This document shows positions 23,131 to 35,200 of a DNA stretch of 64,000 bases, piece by piece; the first letter of the stretch is position 1; each line of letters starts with the position of its first letter. The notes under the pieces were generated by a model. The model did not search any database. It saw only the letters and a list, made by a program, of their open reading frames with translations, and had not been told where the DNA came from. Made by a program: the position numbers and the translations under genes. The stretch is from positions 230,833,741 to 230,897,740 of the forward strand of contig CM041465.1 in assembly GCA_023213395.1 (NCBI GenBank), given 5' to 3'. This DNA comes from Cycas panzhihuaensis (Eukaryota > Cycadophyta).

Positions 23131-25090
23131 TTCAAGGGTTTTTAATGGTGTTAACGAGACTCGTAAGTCTTTAAAAATTTATGGGCACTAGCTTAACACC
23201 TAGTCTATCTACTTTCTGTTAACGACCCTTTAACATCAAGTTAAGAATTCTTAAAAATGACAAGTTATTGTAACAAAATCATTAAAAATAATTCTTGATT
23301 GTCTCTACTATGAGAGAATCTCTCAACTCAATCTATGCCCTAGACATGGGAGACAAGTTAACAAATGACATTTAATGTGCCAAAACTTAAAAAATTACTC
23401 AAATGATAATCTTGAAATGTTTGAATTGCCTAAAATAAAAAATCATGTTTATGTTGAAATATCCTCATATGATATTGGATGTATTTTAACCTAGTTTGTA
23501 AGTAAAAAGACTACCCATAATACTTTGCTAATATGAAGTTAACTATAATTGTATATAATTATATAATGAAAAAGAAAGGAAGGTTGGGTATGATCTATGA
23601 CCTCTAAAAATTTAGGCATTACTTGCAAGCCAAACCTTTTAAATATTTATATGGATCATTAAGGATTAATATATCTCCTAAGTAAAAAACTGTTATGACT
23701 AGGGATAAATGAATAACTATTGTTATTTTAAGAGCCATGGTTAAACCGAAAGAAGCCTATGTTATCCTTGATTAGAATTTGCATATTGAGAAACACACAA
23801 AAGCAACTTGTGTAAATAAATAATGATATTTTATATGCCAAATTATTCAATATAGATATAATTTGATAATGGCATGTAATAATTGCAAAACATATAGCCA
23901 ATGGAACCATCCCACCTTATATGATAACATCAGGTTAAGAGAACCAACTTATTTGAGCTCATTTGTGGAGCATTATTTAAAATATGATTCAATGACATCC
24001 TATGAAGATGTGCATTACAGTATGAAGTGATATAAATTTTAAGTTAAGCCCTTGAAGACTTCACTAAAGAGAGAATAAATAAATAAATAAGGTTCCAGTT
24101 TCAACTTTAATACTATTTTATTTGTTAATTTATGCAAAATGCTAAAGTATACAATCAAAGAGAATAATGAAACTGGTCTTCTTATCATTTAAAAGCCCCT
24201 TTTGTCTTTTTTTCTATTTTAATGCTAAAGGCCTTTATAAAGCAAGTGGCTTATTTGTCACATCAAGCCAACTTTCACATTATGAAAGGTTTTGATGCAT
24301 TATCTCTAGTTGATAAAGTTGAGACAATAATGCATGATCATTATTTTTAAGGAGAATTCACTATTACATAATTTGACGAAGGCCTATGATTTGAGTAATT
24401 ACTAGAGAAAAGTATAAGCCCTAAATGAATTCCAACTCATGTGACTCTATGCCTTAAGGAGATTAAAAATTCACTCTTATTAAGAATATAGTAAATCTTT
24501 GATGAGCACAATATCTTAAATTTCACCCCAACAAAAATTTACAAAGTGCACACTTTAAAATATGATTAGAGTATAAAATTTTCATCATAAATTATCTAAA
24601 CTAATATTTAAGATGCTTCCTCGACAACAAAAAAAGAATTAGAAGTGTCATTAGAAAGACTAGCTTGAAAAAATAATGAAAATTTAAAAATTTCACAACT
24701 ATTGCACCTTGTTGCTTTGTGCTAAACTGATCCGTTTGTCAAATAGCTCTTTGGTAACCGGTTCATCTCCATCTTTATTATTTTATTTTATTTTTTTGGT
24801 ATTCCTCACCCACTCATTGTTTTTAAATTTAATATATTTTATTGTAGCATGTTTCCTTGGTAAATTACTGTCAGATGAAACTTCTCGTGTTTTTTAAACT
24901 AACGTTGTCTAGTTAGCCCCCCGATCCCACATTTGATTGTAGTCTCAGTATCTTAAAAATAACTTTCTATATGATATTTACAGGGTGAAACGACATAAAC
25001 AGAGCCAGACCTTGCATTGCAAGAGAAGTTGCCTGCATGCAACTGAGAATTGTGACAATTTTGTGCATTCATGGAACATCAGTACTACAA
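23131..25090. other. No gene recognised
   Basis: AT-rich DNA with short open frames on both strands, none matching a family. Possibly more of the decayed gypsy element (protease side) up to about 23500, but no DSGA-type motif is visible. Includes a short (AATA)n run near 24078. Confidence 0.4.
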
Positions 25091-25107
25091 AATAGATTTG
25101 ATGTTTA

Positions 25108-27011
25108 CTACACATGAACAATGGAGCTATCAAATGCTCCATTGTTTTCTATTGTAGTCCTACAATCTAACAAGGACGATATATTTGCCGGGAATTTGAA
25201 AGCCCCTGCGTTTGTTGTTCCAAGAAATGTTGCTCGGATACTCTCCGACAGTTCCACCACATCTCTTATATTTGGTCTTTCTTCAGGTGATTGCTTTGTG
25301 CGCAACAAACCCACAAGTATGAGTTCCGTAAGACATCTGTACATGTTATGCCCCTCTATTCCTTCATCATTCACATCTCTGAGAAGGCTACCGTCAACAA
25401 CATCCAGCAATGTATCAGGAAATGCCATGCTCACCCCCTTCTGCAGGTCCAGTCCTCCCACAAACATGTCGCTGCTGGGCCTCCTCCTGGTGAGCATCTC
25501 CGATAACAGAATGCCATATCTGTAAACATCTCCCTTCGTTGAATCCCTTCCTCCTGATCTGTACTCTGTATTCAATCCATCATCTTTAAATTATTTTGTT
25601 CTGAAATTAAGGCTGGAACAGGAGGTTACGATTCTAACAAAATTCCGGTGACGAATTCTCCTCAATACATTGCATTCCTTTTTAAAACTTCCATCGCGCT
25701 CTTTATCCTGCAAATTAAAAACCTTGACAGCAATCATCGTGCCGTCCCCTAAAATCCCTTTATAGACTGATCCAAAACTACCGACTCCAAGCAGGTTGGC
25801 CTCGCTAAATGCATCAGTTGCATGCATAAGTTGTTGGTATGAAATAACAGGGAGTTCCCGTTTAAGTGCAAAGGTTTTAGACAGATGTCGACTCATTCTA
25901 CTCCAAGAAAATCCTATAAGTAAACGGCAGAGAATGAAAGTACCAACACTTACAATTGGTAGTATTGCTCTTTTGAGAGATTAACGCCCTGTTTGTTTCA
26001 AAAGGTTGGAATTGGGGCAGGCAGGCAATTATATCCATAATCCACAAGAGTCTGGGATTTCCCATAAATGGCGCATTACAAAAATTTCCAAAATTTCCTC
26101 CTATTGGAATTTCTCCACGGAGGTTATTGTATGAGAAATTCAAGCGTGAAAGCATACGAAGCTTCTCTACAGACTTTGGCATTGTGTCGGACAATTTGTT
26201 GAAAGAGAGATCCATGTCTTGGAGACCTTTTATATTTCCGAGTGAAAGTGGAGTTAGACCTTGCAAGGAATTATGAGATAAATTCAGATACTCTAATTCT
26301 GTGCAGCTTCCAAGTGTGGTTGGAATGAGTCCAGATAAGTGATTGGCAGAGATGTCTATGGGTTGAGTCATTACCGTTTTACCAATCTCCGGAGGCAAGG
26401 AGGCTTTGGAGGGAGTTAAAATAGCAGATTTTGTAGCCCTGCGACCTCTGGCGGTATGGGATAGCGCAAGTATTGTGAGTCGGGAACAATTGGCGAAAGA
26501 ATTGGGAATGTTGCCACTCAGCCGATTTGTCTACAGATATAGTGCTTGCAGGTTGGTGAGTTTGTGAGCCAACTCCGATGGAATGCGTCCGATTAAGTCG
26601 TTCTCTACTAAATCCAACATTTGGAGAGGGAAGAGGAATCGATCCTTCCAAGTAGTTATGGGACGAAGTAAGGAACCTGAGATTTGTAAGACGACCGAAT
26701 CCAGGAGGAATGCCACTGCTGATATGATTTGAACGAAGATCCAATTCAATGAAGGTGGAGATATTTGCCAATGAAGAGGGAATGCTACCTGTCACTTGGC
26801 TTCTAAATATGTAGAGCACTTTCAAACGGGCGAGTGTATTGTTTGTGCCCAATTCCAAATCAGTCAAAGAGGACATGCTGACTAAGGAAGAGGGAATGGT
26901 GCCTGTTAGCTGGTTCTTTTCCAGGAAAAGAAACTCTAAATTTGTGAGGCGGCCAAATTCAGAGGGAATGCGTCTCTGCTTATAAATTTCACAAAATTTA
27001 TATAAAGGCAA
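25108..27011 (-). pseudogene. LRR receptor-like kinase (subfamily XII type) pseudogene
   Basis: Plasma-membrane receptor kinases of this type sense ligands with outer LRRs and signal through an inner Ser/Thr kinase. Minus strand: LRR units from 26980 (SEFGRLTNLEFLFLEKNQLT, GTIPSSLVSMSSLTDLELG and others) down to about 26100 (HNSLQGLTPLSLGNIKGLQ and NNLRGEIPIGGNF), a membrane-segment remnant near 25980-25900, then the kinase N-lobe 25896-25600 (LLGVGSFGSVYKG glycine loop, AVKVF catalytic Lys, ECNVLRRIRHRN). A stop and junction follow near 25590. Sequence resumes at EYRSGGRDSTKGDVY through ILLSEMLTRRRPSSDMF to the C-terminus at 25108. The HRD loop, DFG motif and activation segment (about 110 residues) are deleted. 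At least one frameshift lies in the LRRs near 26600, and the signal peptide and first LRRs are missing. The region is richer in GC than its surroundings and looks younger. Confidence 0.93.
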
Positions 27012-28060
27012 TGCTTATTCCTAATTACCTAGAATTAATTACCTTAAAAGTCGTAAAATAAGATGGATTGTGGAAAAGAAGTGCATTTTAAAATTTGATA
27101 AATAAACAATTTGCTTTTATTAACGATTAATTAACAGTAAATATCATACACAATCACGTAAATTGTTCAAAGAAGTGCTTTCATATATATATACACACAC
27201 CTTACTTTTCAAAGTGTGCTTCCTTTTCACAATTTATATCGTATTACATAATTTTTGTGATCACCACAACTTTAGTTAAAAATCACTCATATTATGTTAT
27301 ATTACATAAGGAACACATATCCATGGCAAATAATTGCTATGAAAACTTTTCTTTTTTTTAAATAAATTATTATTACCATCACCAAATACTCTTCTTTATT
27401 TCTTTTCAAATTTTATCTTCAACCTCACTAATGTCATAATACGAGTTTGTTAATAAATTGAAAATATACCAATGGTTTACTTGTATTATTTTCACATGTC
27501 GTGTAATAATCGCATAATCTTACCTAAAAAATTAAGAGCAACACTTGAGTAATATTTTTTACAATCATGACATTATACTACATATCTATATTTCTGCACT
27601 TTGATTATATTATAAATTTGTTTTTATATGATTGCTTTCCTACAATGAATGGTTATACAAATATATAAATTGAAATGAACATTCATGCCAAATTATGCTT
27701 TTGAAATCCTACTAATACACCTTTTCTATGAAACATATAATTTTATGTAAAAGTTGCCAAAATTATTTCACATACTTATCATCTAGGTATACAAAATGTA
27801 TTCTATTATCAAGATCTTTATGATGATGGTCATATTTTAGATGGAGGTCAGTCTCTTCTACTTCAAACTCATATAAATAAGACTTTACATTATCACATGT
27901 AATGAATAAGATATAGATACACCAATAAACAATCAAGTAAGAATTCTTCTTCTTTATTAGCTTTATATATAGATAAATAGATAGATAAGAAGGATAATAT
28001 AATATAATATAATGGATTAGCCTCTATCAACTATGTAGTAGATAGATGTGATGTTTTTAT
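27012..28060. other. AT-rich DNA without a recognised gene
   Basis: No upstream part of the receptor kinase is visible; homology ends sharply at 27011. Short microsatellites occur: TATATATATACACACAC at about 27184-27200, ATAG repeats near 27975-27990, and AATAT repeats near 27995-28012. Confidence 0.5.
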
Positions 28061-28366
28061 ATCTATATATATATATATAACATGTATATAATGCATTATT
28101 TCACAATTAAGACTAAGCTCACTATGCACATATAATTACTTAATAATCATTAAAGTCTAACCAAGCACTATCATAAATGCGCATAGCGTAACATTTACCA
28201 ATCTACTTATTATATATATATACATATATCAAACATGTATATAATGAATTATTTCACTATTAAGACTAAGCTCACTATGCATATATAATTACTTAATAAT
28301 CATTAAAGTCTAACCAAGCATTATCATAAATGCACATAGCATGACATTTACCAATCTACTTATTAA
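28061..28366. repeat. 153-bp tandem duplication
   Basis: Two adjacent copies. The string CATGTATATAATG starts at 28081 and again at 28234, and both copies end CCAATCTACTTATTA. They differ at only a few positions (for example GCGCATAGCGT against GCACATAGCAT, C-to-T type changes). Each opens with a short TA-repeat run, which may have promoted slippage or unequal exchange. Confidence 0.88.
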
Positions 28367-30386
28367 TTAATTTGTTGTCATTGGCTAGTCTAATTGCTCT
28401 TGCCAATCACATTATCTAATGACTAATGCTTACAAAAGTATGGCTCTTAAACTAATGAGTCAAAACTCTTAATCAAACAATTTCATTAGTTAAAATTTTA
28501 TAATATCAAAATAAGTATTTATATTAACTAATTCTATTATAAATACAATCATAAGAACTAATGCATAATCACCTTGTTGACAACTCGACTTATGTTGACA
28601 TGATCAACATTGTCTTTAAGCTCAATTAATCTGCTCAAATATTATCAACTAACTTTACGTTTTAACTAACATTAATCAATCAATATTATCATCTAACATC
28701 TCTCCTAGACTTATGGCATGATCCATCCTAGAGCACTATCTAAAATTTTAAATTTCACTAACATCTCTTTTACAATTAAGTACATGGATAAATAAAAAAG
28801 AACTATCCACAACTATTTACAAATAAATAATGGCAAAAGTAGAAATTAGTGTGGAGGGTAAGATCTCCTTATTAACAAGAACTTATAAGGATAACTTTAT
28901 TAGAGTGTGAGTATCTTTAGTCATTCAACCAATTTATTTTAAATATTATAAAAAAATATAAACAAAATTCATAAAGTTATTCTTCTCACTAGCCTTTCAA
29001 TGGACTTATAGCTAGGTCCAAATAAACTTATAACTCATCTTTCAAGTAATAAGCACTATTTATGAAATCTTCCAATTGACTATGTAATTCTATGATCTTG
29101 ATTAACTCTATGCTTTCTAAATTAAAAACTCTTCCAATGTAGTCTATGCACTCTTATACTTGTAGTATAAATCCTGAAGTATTACATTATCCATTCCTTT
29201 ATGAGCTATTTGTAACATCCTTAGTATATCACTAATAGTTAGTTTAAGTTCCATCTTCTTGTGCATGGCCTATATTGGCCAATCCAGGAATATTTTAACA
29301 TGAGACTATAACTAATTTAAATGGGGTATTAACTCATTCTAATTAGAAACAAGATGAGAAGTCAATCATTGCATCTCTGCATGTAATGATTGGGATGGTA
29401 TCATTATCTTCTCTACTTGTTCCTACAACTTCATTATGATGCTAATAAATGAAGATTACATTATGTTAAAGATACCAACAACAACTTGTAAATATTCAGT
29501 CTTTATAGGCTACAACCTCTTTTGCATTTGTTTGACTTATTGTAAAGAAGGGGTAATAAATCTCAAGGTGGAAGATTATTTCAAGTCATGTGAGATTCTA
29601 CTTCTAATAGTTGCTAACGTAACTCAACTATACTTCTATCTCAATTAGAGGACCATGCCACAAGTTCTTTTAAGCACACCTTTAAAATATAAATCAAGTC
29701 ATACATGATCAATTAAGTGAACTATAGTATACTATCCAAAGCTAAAGTATCCTGGTCAACTACGAATAAGGTAAGATGTACATCGTTGATACTATTGACA
29801 CGTTACTCTATGCGCTTCAAGATCTATTCACGATTATCATAGAGCTTATTTGATGACCACAATTGGTTAATCCTTTATTATCAATTATTTTATAAAGAAA
29901 AATAGAGACTACTAGTCATCAGAATATGCCTAATTGCATTATATTAGATAAGGCATATGCTTCATAATATCAAAGTCTTAGTCCATATTAAAAGTAACTT
30001 TCTTTCTTTATTTGCTATAAATATTCATTCATCTAAATGCAAGCGTCGACAACTTTATTTAGATATTGTTGATTAAAATTTTCACTCTACTTGGTTCTAT
30101 CCAATCCTTGAAAGAGTGGTGCAAATGTGTTAACTAGAATCTTGCCTTTGTTAGTGACTATTGTAATGGCACTCTATGCAAGAGTGGGTGTTGATGGTTG
30201 GGCACACTCTTCATTCTCTAATCATGTTGATAATACATAATATTTCTTCTTATTTGAGTGCTTCATCTTGGTCTTCTTAGATGGTGTTGATGTTAGATTA
30301 CCCTCATCATAGTGATGTGGCATAAAATGCTTTTACTTTTTTTCTTCTTCTTTACTAGCCAAAAAGTTATTTCAACCATATACATC
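28367..30386. other. No gene recognised; weakly coding-like minus strand
   Basis: The minus strand from about 30370 to 29200 is more open than chance if TAG is read as decayed Trp (it includes KRIE, RVNSINDV and HLTLFVVDQDTLALDS). I cannot assign it. The plus-strand open frame at 29436-29648 has no recognisable feature. The right end (TAGAT) is the chromovirus target site. Confidence 0.3.
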
Positions 30387-30391
30387 TAGAT

Positions 30392-30804
30392 TGTTACATA
30401 ATTTATCGTGCTAAGGTATGTAAACCACTAGTATACAGAGAGATGCCAATAGGTTATAAGATAAGGTTAATTATGGAACTTTGTGCATGTGCTGACAAGC
30501 TAGCCAATGGTATGTAAGGTTGTTATGCCATTTAATAGAATGTAAGGCCACTTAGGCCAATAGGATCACATGTAAATGACCCTCTTTTGTCTATATAAGG
30601 GCCATGAATTGTAAATGATGGTTATCTTGATGTAACTTTTTATAAAGATTGTGCTGCGATGCTCTCTATCTTGGTGATCATTTAGCGCTCTAGTATTCTT
30701 GTGAAGTTCTTGGTTAATTTATTTTCCCCATTAGATAGAATAACGCAGTTGTGATTACTATTTTTCTACTATCTCAAAGAGTGCTGGTGAGAAGAAACAT
30801 CCCA
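30392..30804 (+). repeat. Chromovirus 5' LTR
   Basis: 413 bases, TGTTACATAA to AACATCCCA. A clear TATA box TCTATATAAGG lies at 30590-30600. It is about 44 bases longer than the 3' copy because the block around TGATTACTATTTTTCTAC (30745-30795) is missing from the 3' LTR. Confidence 0.92.
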
Positions 30805-30806
30805 AG

Positions 30807-30817
30807 TGGTATCAGAG
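30807..30817 (+). promoter_or_regulatory. Chromovirus primer-binding site
   Basis: TGGTATCAGAG, complementary to the initiator Met tRNA end, two bases inside the LTR. Confidence 0.88.
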
Positions 30818-32049
30818 ATGTATTGCAATCATAGGAAGCTATTTAAATATTAGAATTTTTTTTTTCCTAAAGATCAAGTACTATCTCTACCCTGGTAGAG
30901 ATCAAGGAAAGACCATTACTTAGTACTCTCTCCACGGAGAGTCCAAGAGTCAGGAGAAAAGGAGAATTCTTTTTCCTAGGTAACACCAACACTTTACCCT
31001 TCTATTTTTCATCTAGTTTTAATTCTATTTCTGCATTGAAATATAACTTAAGGGTAGATAACTTTCCTAGGTGGCTATCCTTTCTCCCTCCCACCTCCTT
31101 TCTTAGGTAGATAACTCCGCTAGGCGGCTACCCAAGTAGTCAGGTACAAACCACAGAGTGGGGGTCTTTAAATATCATAGGGATCTATCATTCTGGCTAA
31201 GCATATCATGACTCTTCCACCTTTTGCATGAAGGATTGGAGTTAACACTCTTGAACCAAGCCCTAAACAGAACCTGGTTATGGAAGTGCACCTCCACATA
31301 CCTTTGGGTATATAAAAGAACCTCTTTAGGTCCCAATCCCTCCCTAACATAAGCAACTATCGACCATTGAAGTCTTGTAGTGCAGTGGTTAGCGATTAGC
31401 ACCATGAAGCTACTTGCCTTGAAATTCTATAGTTTATTAGCATGCCTATAAGACTAAGCACACCTTGTCTAGTGGATGGTAGGATTCTAAGTTTAAACTG
31501 TAAGTCATCTCATATTTTGAAAAAAGAAGTTCCTCCTACTACCTGAACCCAGAACTTGCAAGCGTAGTCAGACTCACTACATGAAGGAAAAAAGAAAAAA
31601 GGAAAGAAGAAGAAGAAGAAGAGAAAAAGAAAGCAAATATATATATATAATAACTCTACTTAGTTGAGTGAGAAAATTTACCCTTACAACTATATACCTT
31701 ATTTTGATCAGCATATTATACTAGTTAATTTGCACTAGGTTGGTACATACCAAAAAATTTCACATTTTTTAGTACCTAGTCGCCGGTGGGTCCCACCACC
31801 CCATCCTCCTTACACTTCATATGCCCCATTTGAACGAGCTTTTCACACTTATTTGAGAGAACCTGATATCTTGTTTATGTAAATTCCTTTGGGGTCAATA
31901 GGCTATAGACACCCCACATCTCCCTATTTACCCCCTTCTCTTTCCCTAAACAACTCCCTTTTTTCTTATGTCCCATTCTTTCTTGATCTTTCCCACTCCG
32001 TTCATTCCCCTTCTTTCTACTTATTCCTGCCTCTTTACTCCCTTTCTCC
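30818..32049 (+). other. Chromovirus leader with a tRNA-like patch
   Basis: No coding domain. At about 31371-31435, TAGTGCAGTGGTTAGCG resembles a polymerase III A box (TRGYNNARNGG), and 33 bases on CCTTGAAATTCTA is a poor B box. This could be a decayed tRNA-derived insertion. A GAAGAAGAAG-type purine run lies at 31590-31635. Open frames on the minus strand at 31168-31405 have no family match. Confidence 0.4.
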
Positions 32050-33250
32050 ATGGCTTCTCAAAGCAACAATGAAAAAATCTCGGCACTTGAAACCCAAGTC
32101 ACTAATATTCAAGAAAAAATCAAGGAAGATTTTGACCACATGCACAAGGAGATTAAAAATGAAGTAGCTACCATACAGACAAAATTTAACTCAAGACTGT
32201 TAAATCTAACATCCCATGATGATGTGTAGTGGGTACTTTGAGGTTGAATAACTTTTCTCCTCCACAACCAGTCATCCTTACACAATAACAAACCGTGCCT
32301 CCGCCTCCACGTCAGCAGCAACCATTTCATCATAAGATCAACATACCTACATTTGATCTAGATCTCAACAAGGATAGTGCACAAAGTTGGATTAGTAAAC
32401 TATAGTCCTACTTTACACTCAACCCAATGTTAGTAAATGACAAACTTACATTTGCTTCCATCCACTTAAATGAGAAGGCATATCGTTGGTTTCGATGGTG
32501 GAAGTAGGAGTACCCTTCTAGCCAGTCTTAGGGACACTTCTCTACCTATTTTTTTGAGCAGTATGAAGACATGTGGAACTAATCCTTTTTCACATAACTA
32601 ACATGGTTGAAGTAAGTATCCTCTGTTGAAGTTTACATTGATGAGTTCCAATCTTTACGTAATTAGGTTGATCAACAACTTAATAAACAGACATAGATAG
32701 ATATGTATGTGTTCAAGCTTAAAGAACGTATCCAAATACACCCGAAGACAGTCTCCCTCTCTACTCTAAAAGATGCAATTAATATGGCTAAAGAAATAGA
32801 AGTAGAGTTTGTTGTAGAAAGTCCTCCTCCATTTAGATGAGACTCCACTTGGATTTTATGGTCTTGACAAGCTAATAATGATTGGTCCCAAAGACCACGT
32901 CCAACTGACTACCAACAATCGCGCCCGTGACCAGAGGGCACCCCATTGATATCTCTCAAGCAGTACATTGAGGAACCAGCTTCGAAGGCCATACACATCA
33001 TTCCAATAGAGGTACAATATCATCAAGAAGCTGGCCTATGTATGCAATATTCTGTAAAATAGACCTCTAGTTACGGTAGAATTTGCAAAGCTAGGAAGAT
33101 GGTCTTCACAATTGACCTAAACTTATCTTTGGAAGATGACCCTAAGACTGAGCCCAAATATGATGGTGAATCCCAAGACCACCCTACTCATGAGTTTCTC
33201 CTAAACCACGAACTTAAAGTTTCTTTATCTACTGTTACCTCCATTGCATG
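32050..33250 (+). pseudogene. Chromovirus gag
   Basis: The start ATG at 32050 gives MASQSNNEKISALETQVTNI, a heptad-rich coiled-coil N-terminus usual in chromovirus Gag, which runs to about 32225. After a frameshift the capsid core follows: KINIPTFDLDLNKD, AQSWISKLQSYF (32380-32420), FASIHLNEKAYRWFRWWK, FEQYEDMW, then VYIDEFQSLRN and MAKEIEVEF near 32800. A zinc knuckle is not recognisable. Stops (often Trp or Gln positions) and shifts inactivate it. Confidence 0.85.
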
Positions 33251-33254
33251 TCCT

Positions 33255-33535
33255 GAACTGTGTTGAGCCAAAGGAATACTTTGGAAAACCCCAATCATCA
33301 TTTTGATCGACGGTGGCGCGTCACTAAATTTCATTGATATCTCCACTGCTTGGTTGAATCTTTACATAGAACCTAAAACAGGCTTTACTTACTCCTTACC
33401 TGGTCATCACACCCTCCATTGTGCTAGAACAATAAAAGACCTCACAGTCCACATTGGCTCATATACCCTTGTCTCTAATTTTTATGCCCTATCTATAGGT
33501 GGGTTAGATACAATTCTTGACGTATAATGGCTCCA
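33255..33535 (+). pseudogene. Chromovirus aspartic protease
   Basis: PIIILIDGGASLNFID at 33292-33335 is the retropepsin active-site region. The usual D-S/T-G-A is D-G-G-A. It is followed by HCARTIKDLTVHIGSYTLVS and LSIGGLDTILDV, the conserved flap and C-terminal G-x-D-x-I-L motif, before a stop at 33525 in place of the usual Trp-Leu turn. The domain would have cleaved the Gag-Pol polyprotein. Confidence 0.85.
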
Positions 33536-33769
33536 GACTCTAGGAACTTACATCACTAATAACTCACCCACAACCCCATTTATTATGTTCAAAGATCACA
33601 TAGGCCTCTCACATAAACTTTATGGGATATAAGCCCCCTTAAATAAATTCATCTCACCCACTTGAATACGTTGACAACTCAATAGTAGCATAGGATATAT
33701 CGTTTGTCTTAACCATATACAGGCCCCTTCGGGTATTCACCCTGATATCCAACAAGTATTAGATTGACA

Positions 33770-35200
33770 CCAATCTGTATTTACTCTGTTACCTGCTAGC
33801 CCCCCACCCGATCGAGATTGTTACCATACTATTGAGATACAAAATTCATACGACCTTATTAGACTTTGACCATATAGGAACTCCTATTTCCAAAAAGATG
33901 AAATCAAAAAAATCATAAGGGAATTGCTAGACATGGGATCATCCCACCTAATAAAAGCCCATATGCAACACCCATCATTTTAGTTCATCAAAAAGATGGA
34001 TCTTTCTAACTTTGTGTTGACTTTCGTGCACTCAACAAAATCACCATAAAAAATAAGTTCCCCACACCATAAATTGATGATATATTAGATGAAATCTATG
34101 GTGCTACAATTTTCACTAAACTTGATTTACGATGAGGATATTACCAAATCCCTATCTTCTAGAGGATCAACATAAAATAGCTTTATGAACCTACCATGGC
34201 CACTTTGAGTTCCAGGTCATACCCTTTGGCCTATGTAATGCCCTGGCCACCTTTCAAGCCCTCATGAATAAGATCTTTTTCCCATACCTGCAGAAATTTA
34301 TCATCATCTTCTTCAATGATATTCTTATCTATAACTCAAACATGCCTGCTCACATCTCGCATCTAGAAACAATCCTTCAAATCCTAGCTGAGAATAAACT
34401 GTATGCTAAACTCTCCAAATATGACTTTAGGAAATCTAAATTACAATACCTTGGTCATATTATATCCTTTATAGTTAGATCACGATAAAATCTTTGTCAT
34501 CACTAATTGGACAACCCTAAAAACCTTGACCCAATTATGGGATTTCCTAGGACTTACTGGATTTTATCATCGGTTCATTCAAATTTATACCACACTAACC
34601 ACCCCCTTAACCCACTTACTTAAGAAGGATTCCTTCTAATGGTCCTCCACAGCTAATGAGGCCTTCCTCCATGTAAAGGAGGTCATGAAAACCACCCCAG
34701 TTTTAGCCTCTCCTAACTTTTCTTGGCCTTTCAAATTAGAATGTGATGCCTTTGGGTTTGGATTGGGTGTAGTCTTAATGCAGGACTTCCACCCCATCGC
34801 CTTCGAAAGTCGAAAACTTAAAAACCATGAGTGTAGACTGTCTACCTATCAAAAAGAAATGTGGGCCATCCTCCATGCTGTTGACAAATGGTGACAGTAT
34901 TTACTTGGTTCCAAATTTACTATCCTCACTGATCATCATAGCCTTCATTACTTACTAGATCAACCAGTCCTCTTGAAAGAATAGGTTAAATTGATCGACC
35001 ACCTCCAAGTTTTTGATTTCATAATCACATATAAAAATGAGAAAGATAACATTATGGTAGATGCTCTCTTGAGGCTACCTTTACCTACTCTTAATGATAA
35101 TACTAGTACCATTGAGGATCCCACCATTTATGCTATTTCTTCCCCACAACCGATATGGATACAGCATTTAGCCATGGCTAACCAAACCTAACCTGATTTC
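33770..35200 (+). pseudogene. Chromovirus reverse transcriptase and RNase H
   Basis: RT: YHTIEIQNSYDLI, KKIIRELLDMG, VDFRALNKIT, TKLDLR (palm), FQVIPFGLCNALATFQALMN, then the catalytic box IIIFFNDILIYN at 34310-34345. The family has FFDDILIYS, so the first Asp of the pair is Asn. HISHLETILQILAENKLYAK, then QYLGHIIS, follow. RNase [18 protein letters not shown] (34730-34780), [20 protein letters not shown], then LTDHHSLHYLL and LPLP near 35080. The TGG codons often read TAG or TGA. Two frameshifts fall at 34485 and 34080-34200. Confidence 0.92.

Noticed and set aside
25121-25525. Open frames on the plus strand opposite the kinase C-lobe
   Set aside because: They are antisense shadows of the GC-richer receptor-kinase pseudogene; their text has no family resemblance, whereas the minus strand is clearly kinase.
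31168-31405. Two overlapping minus-strand open frames in the chromovirus leader
   Set aside because: No motif, no homologous family known to me, and they lie in the untranslated leader of a plus-strand element.
32109-32333. Minus-strand 74-residue open frame opposite chromovirus gag
   Set aside because: Shadow of the coiled-coil N-terminus of Gag, which has a proper ATG and heptad pattern on the plus strand.
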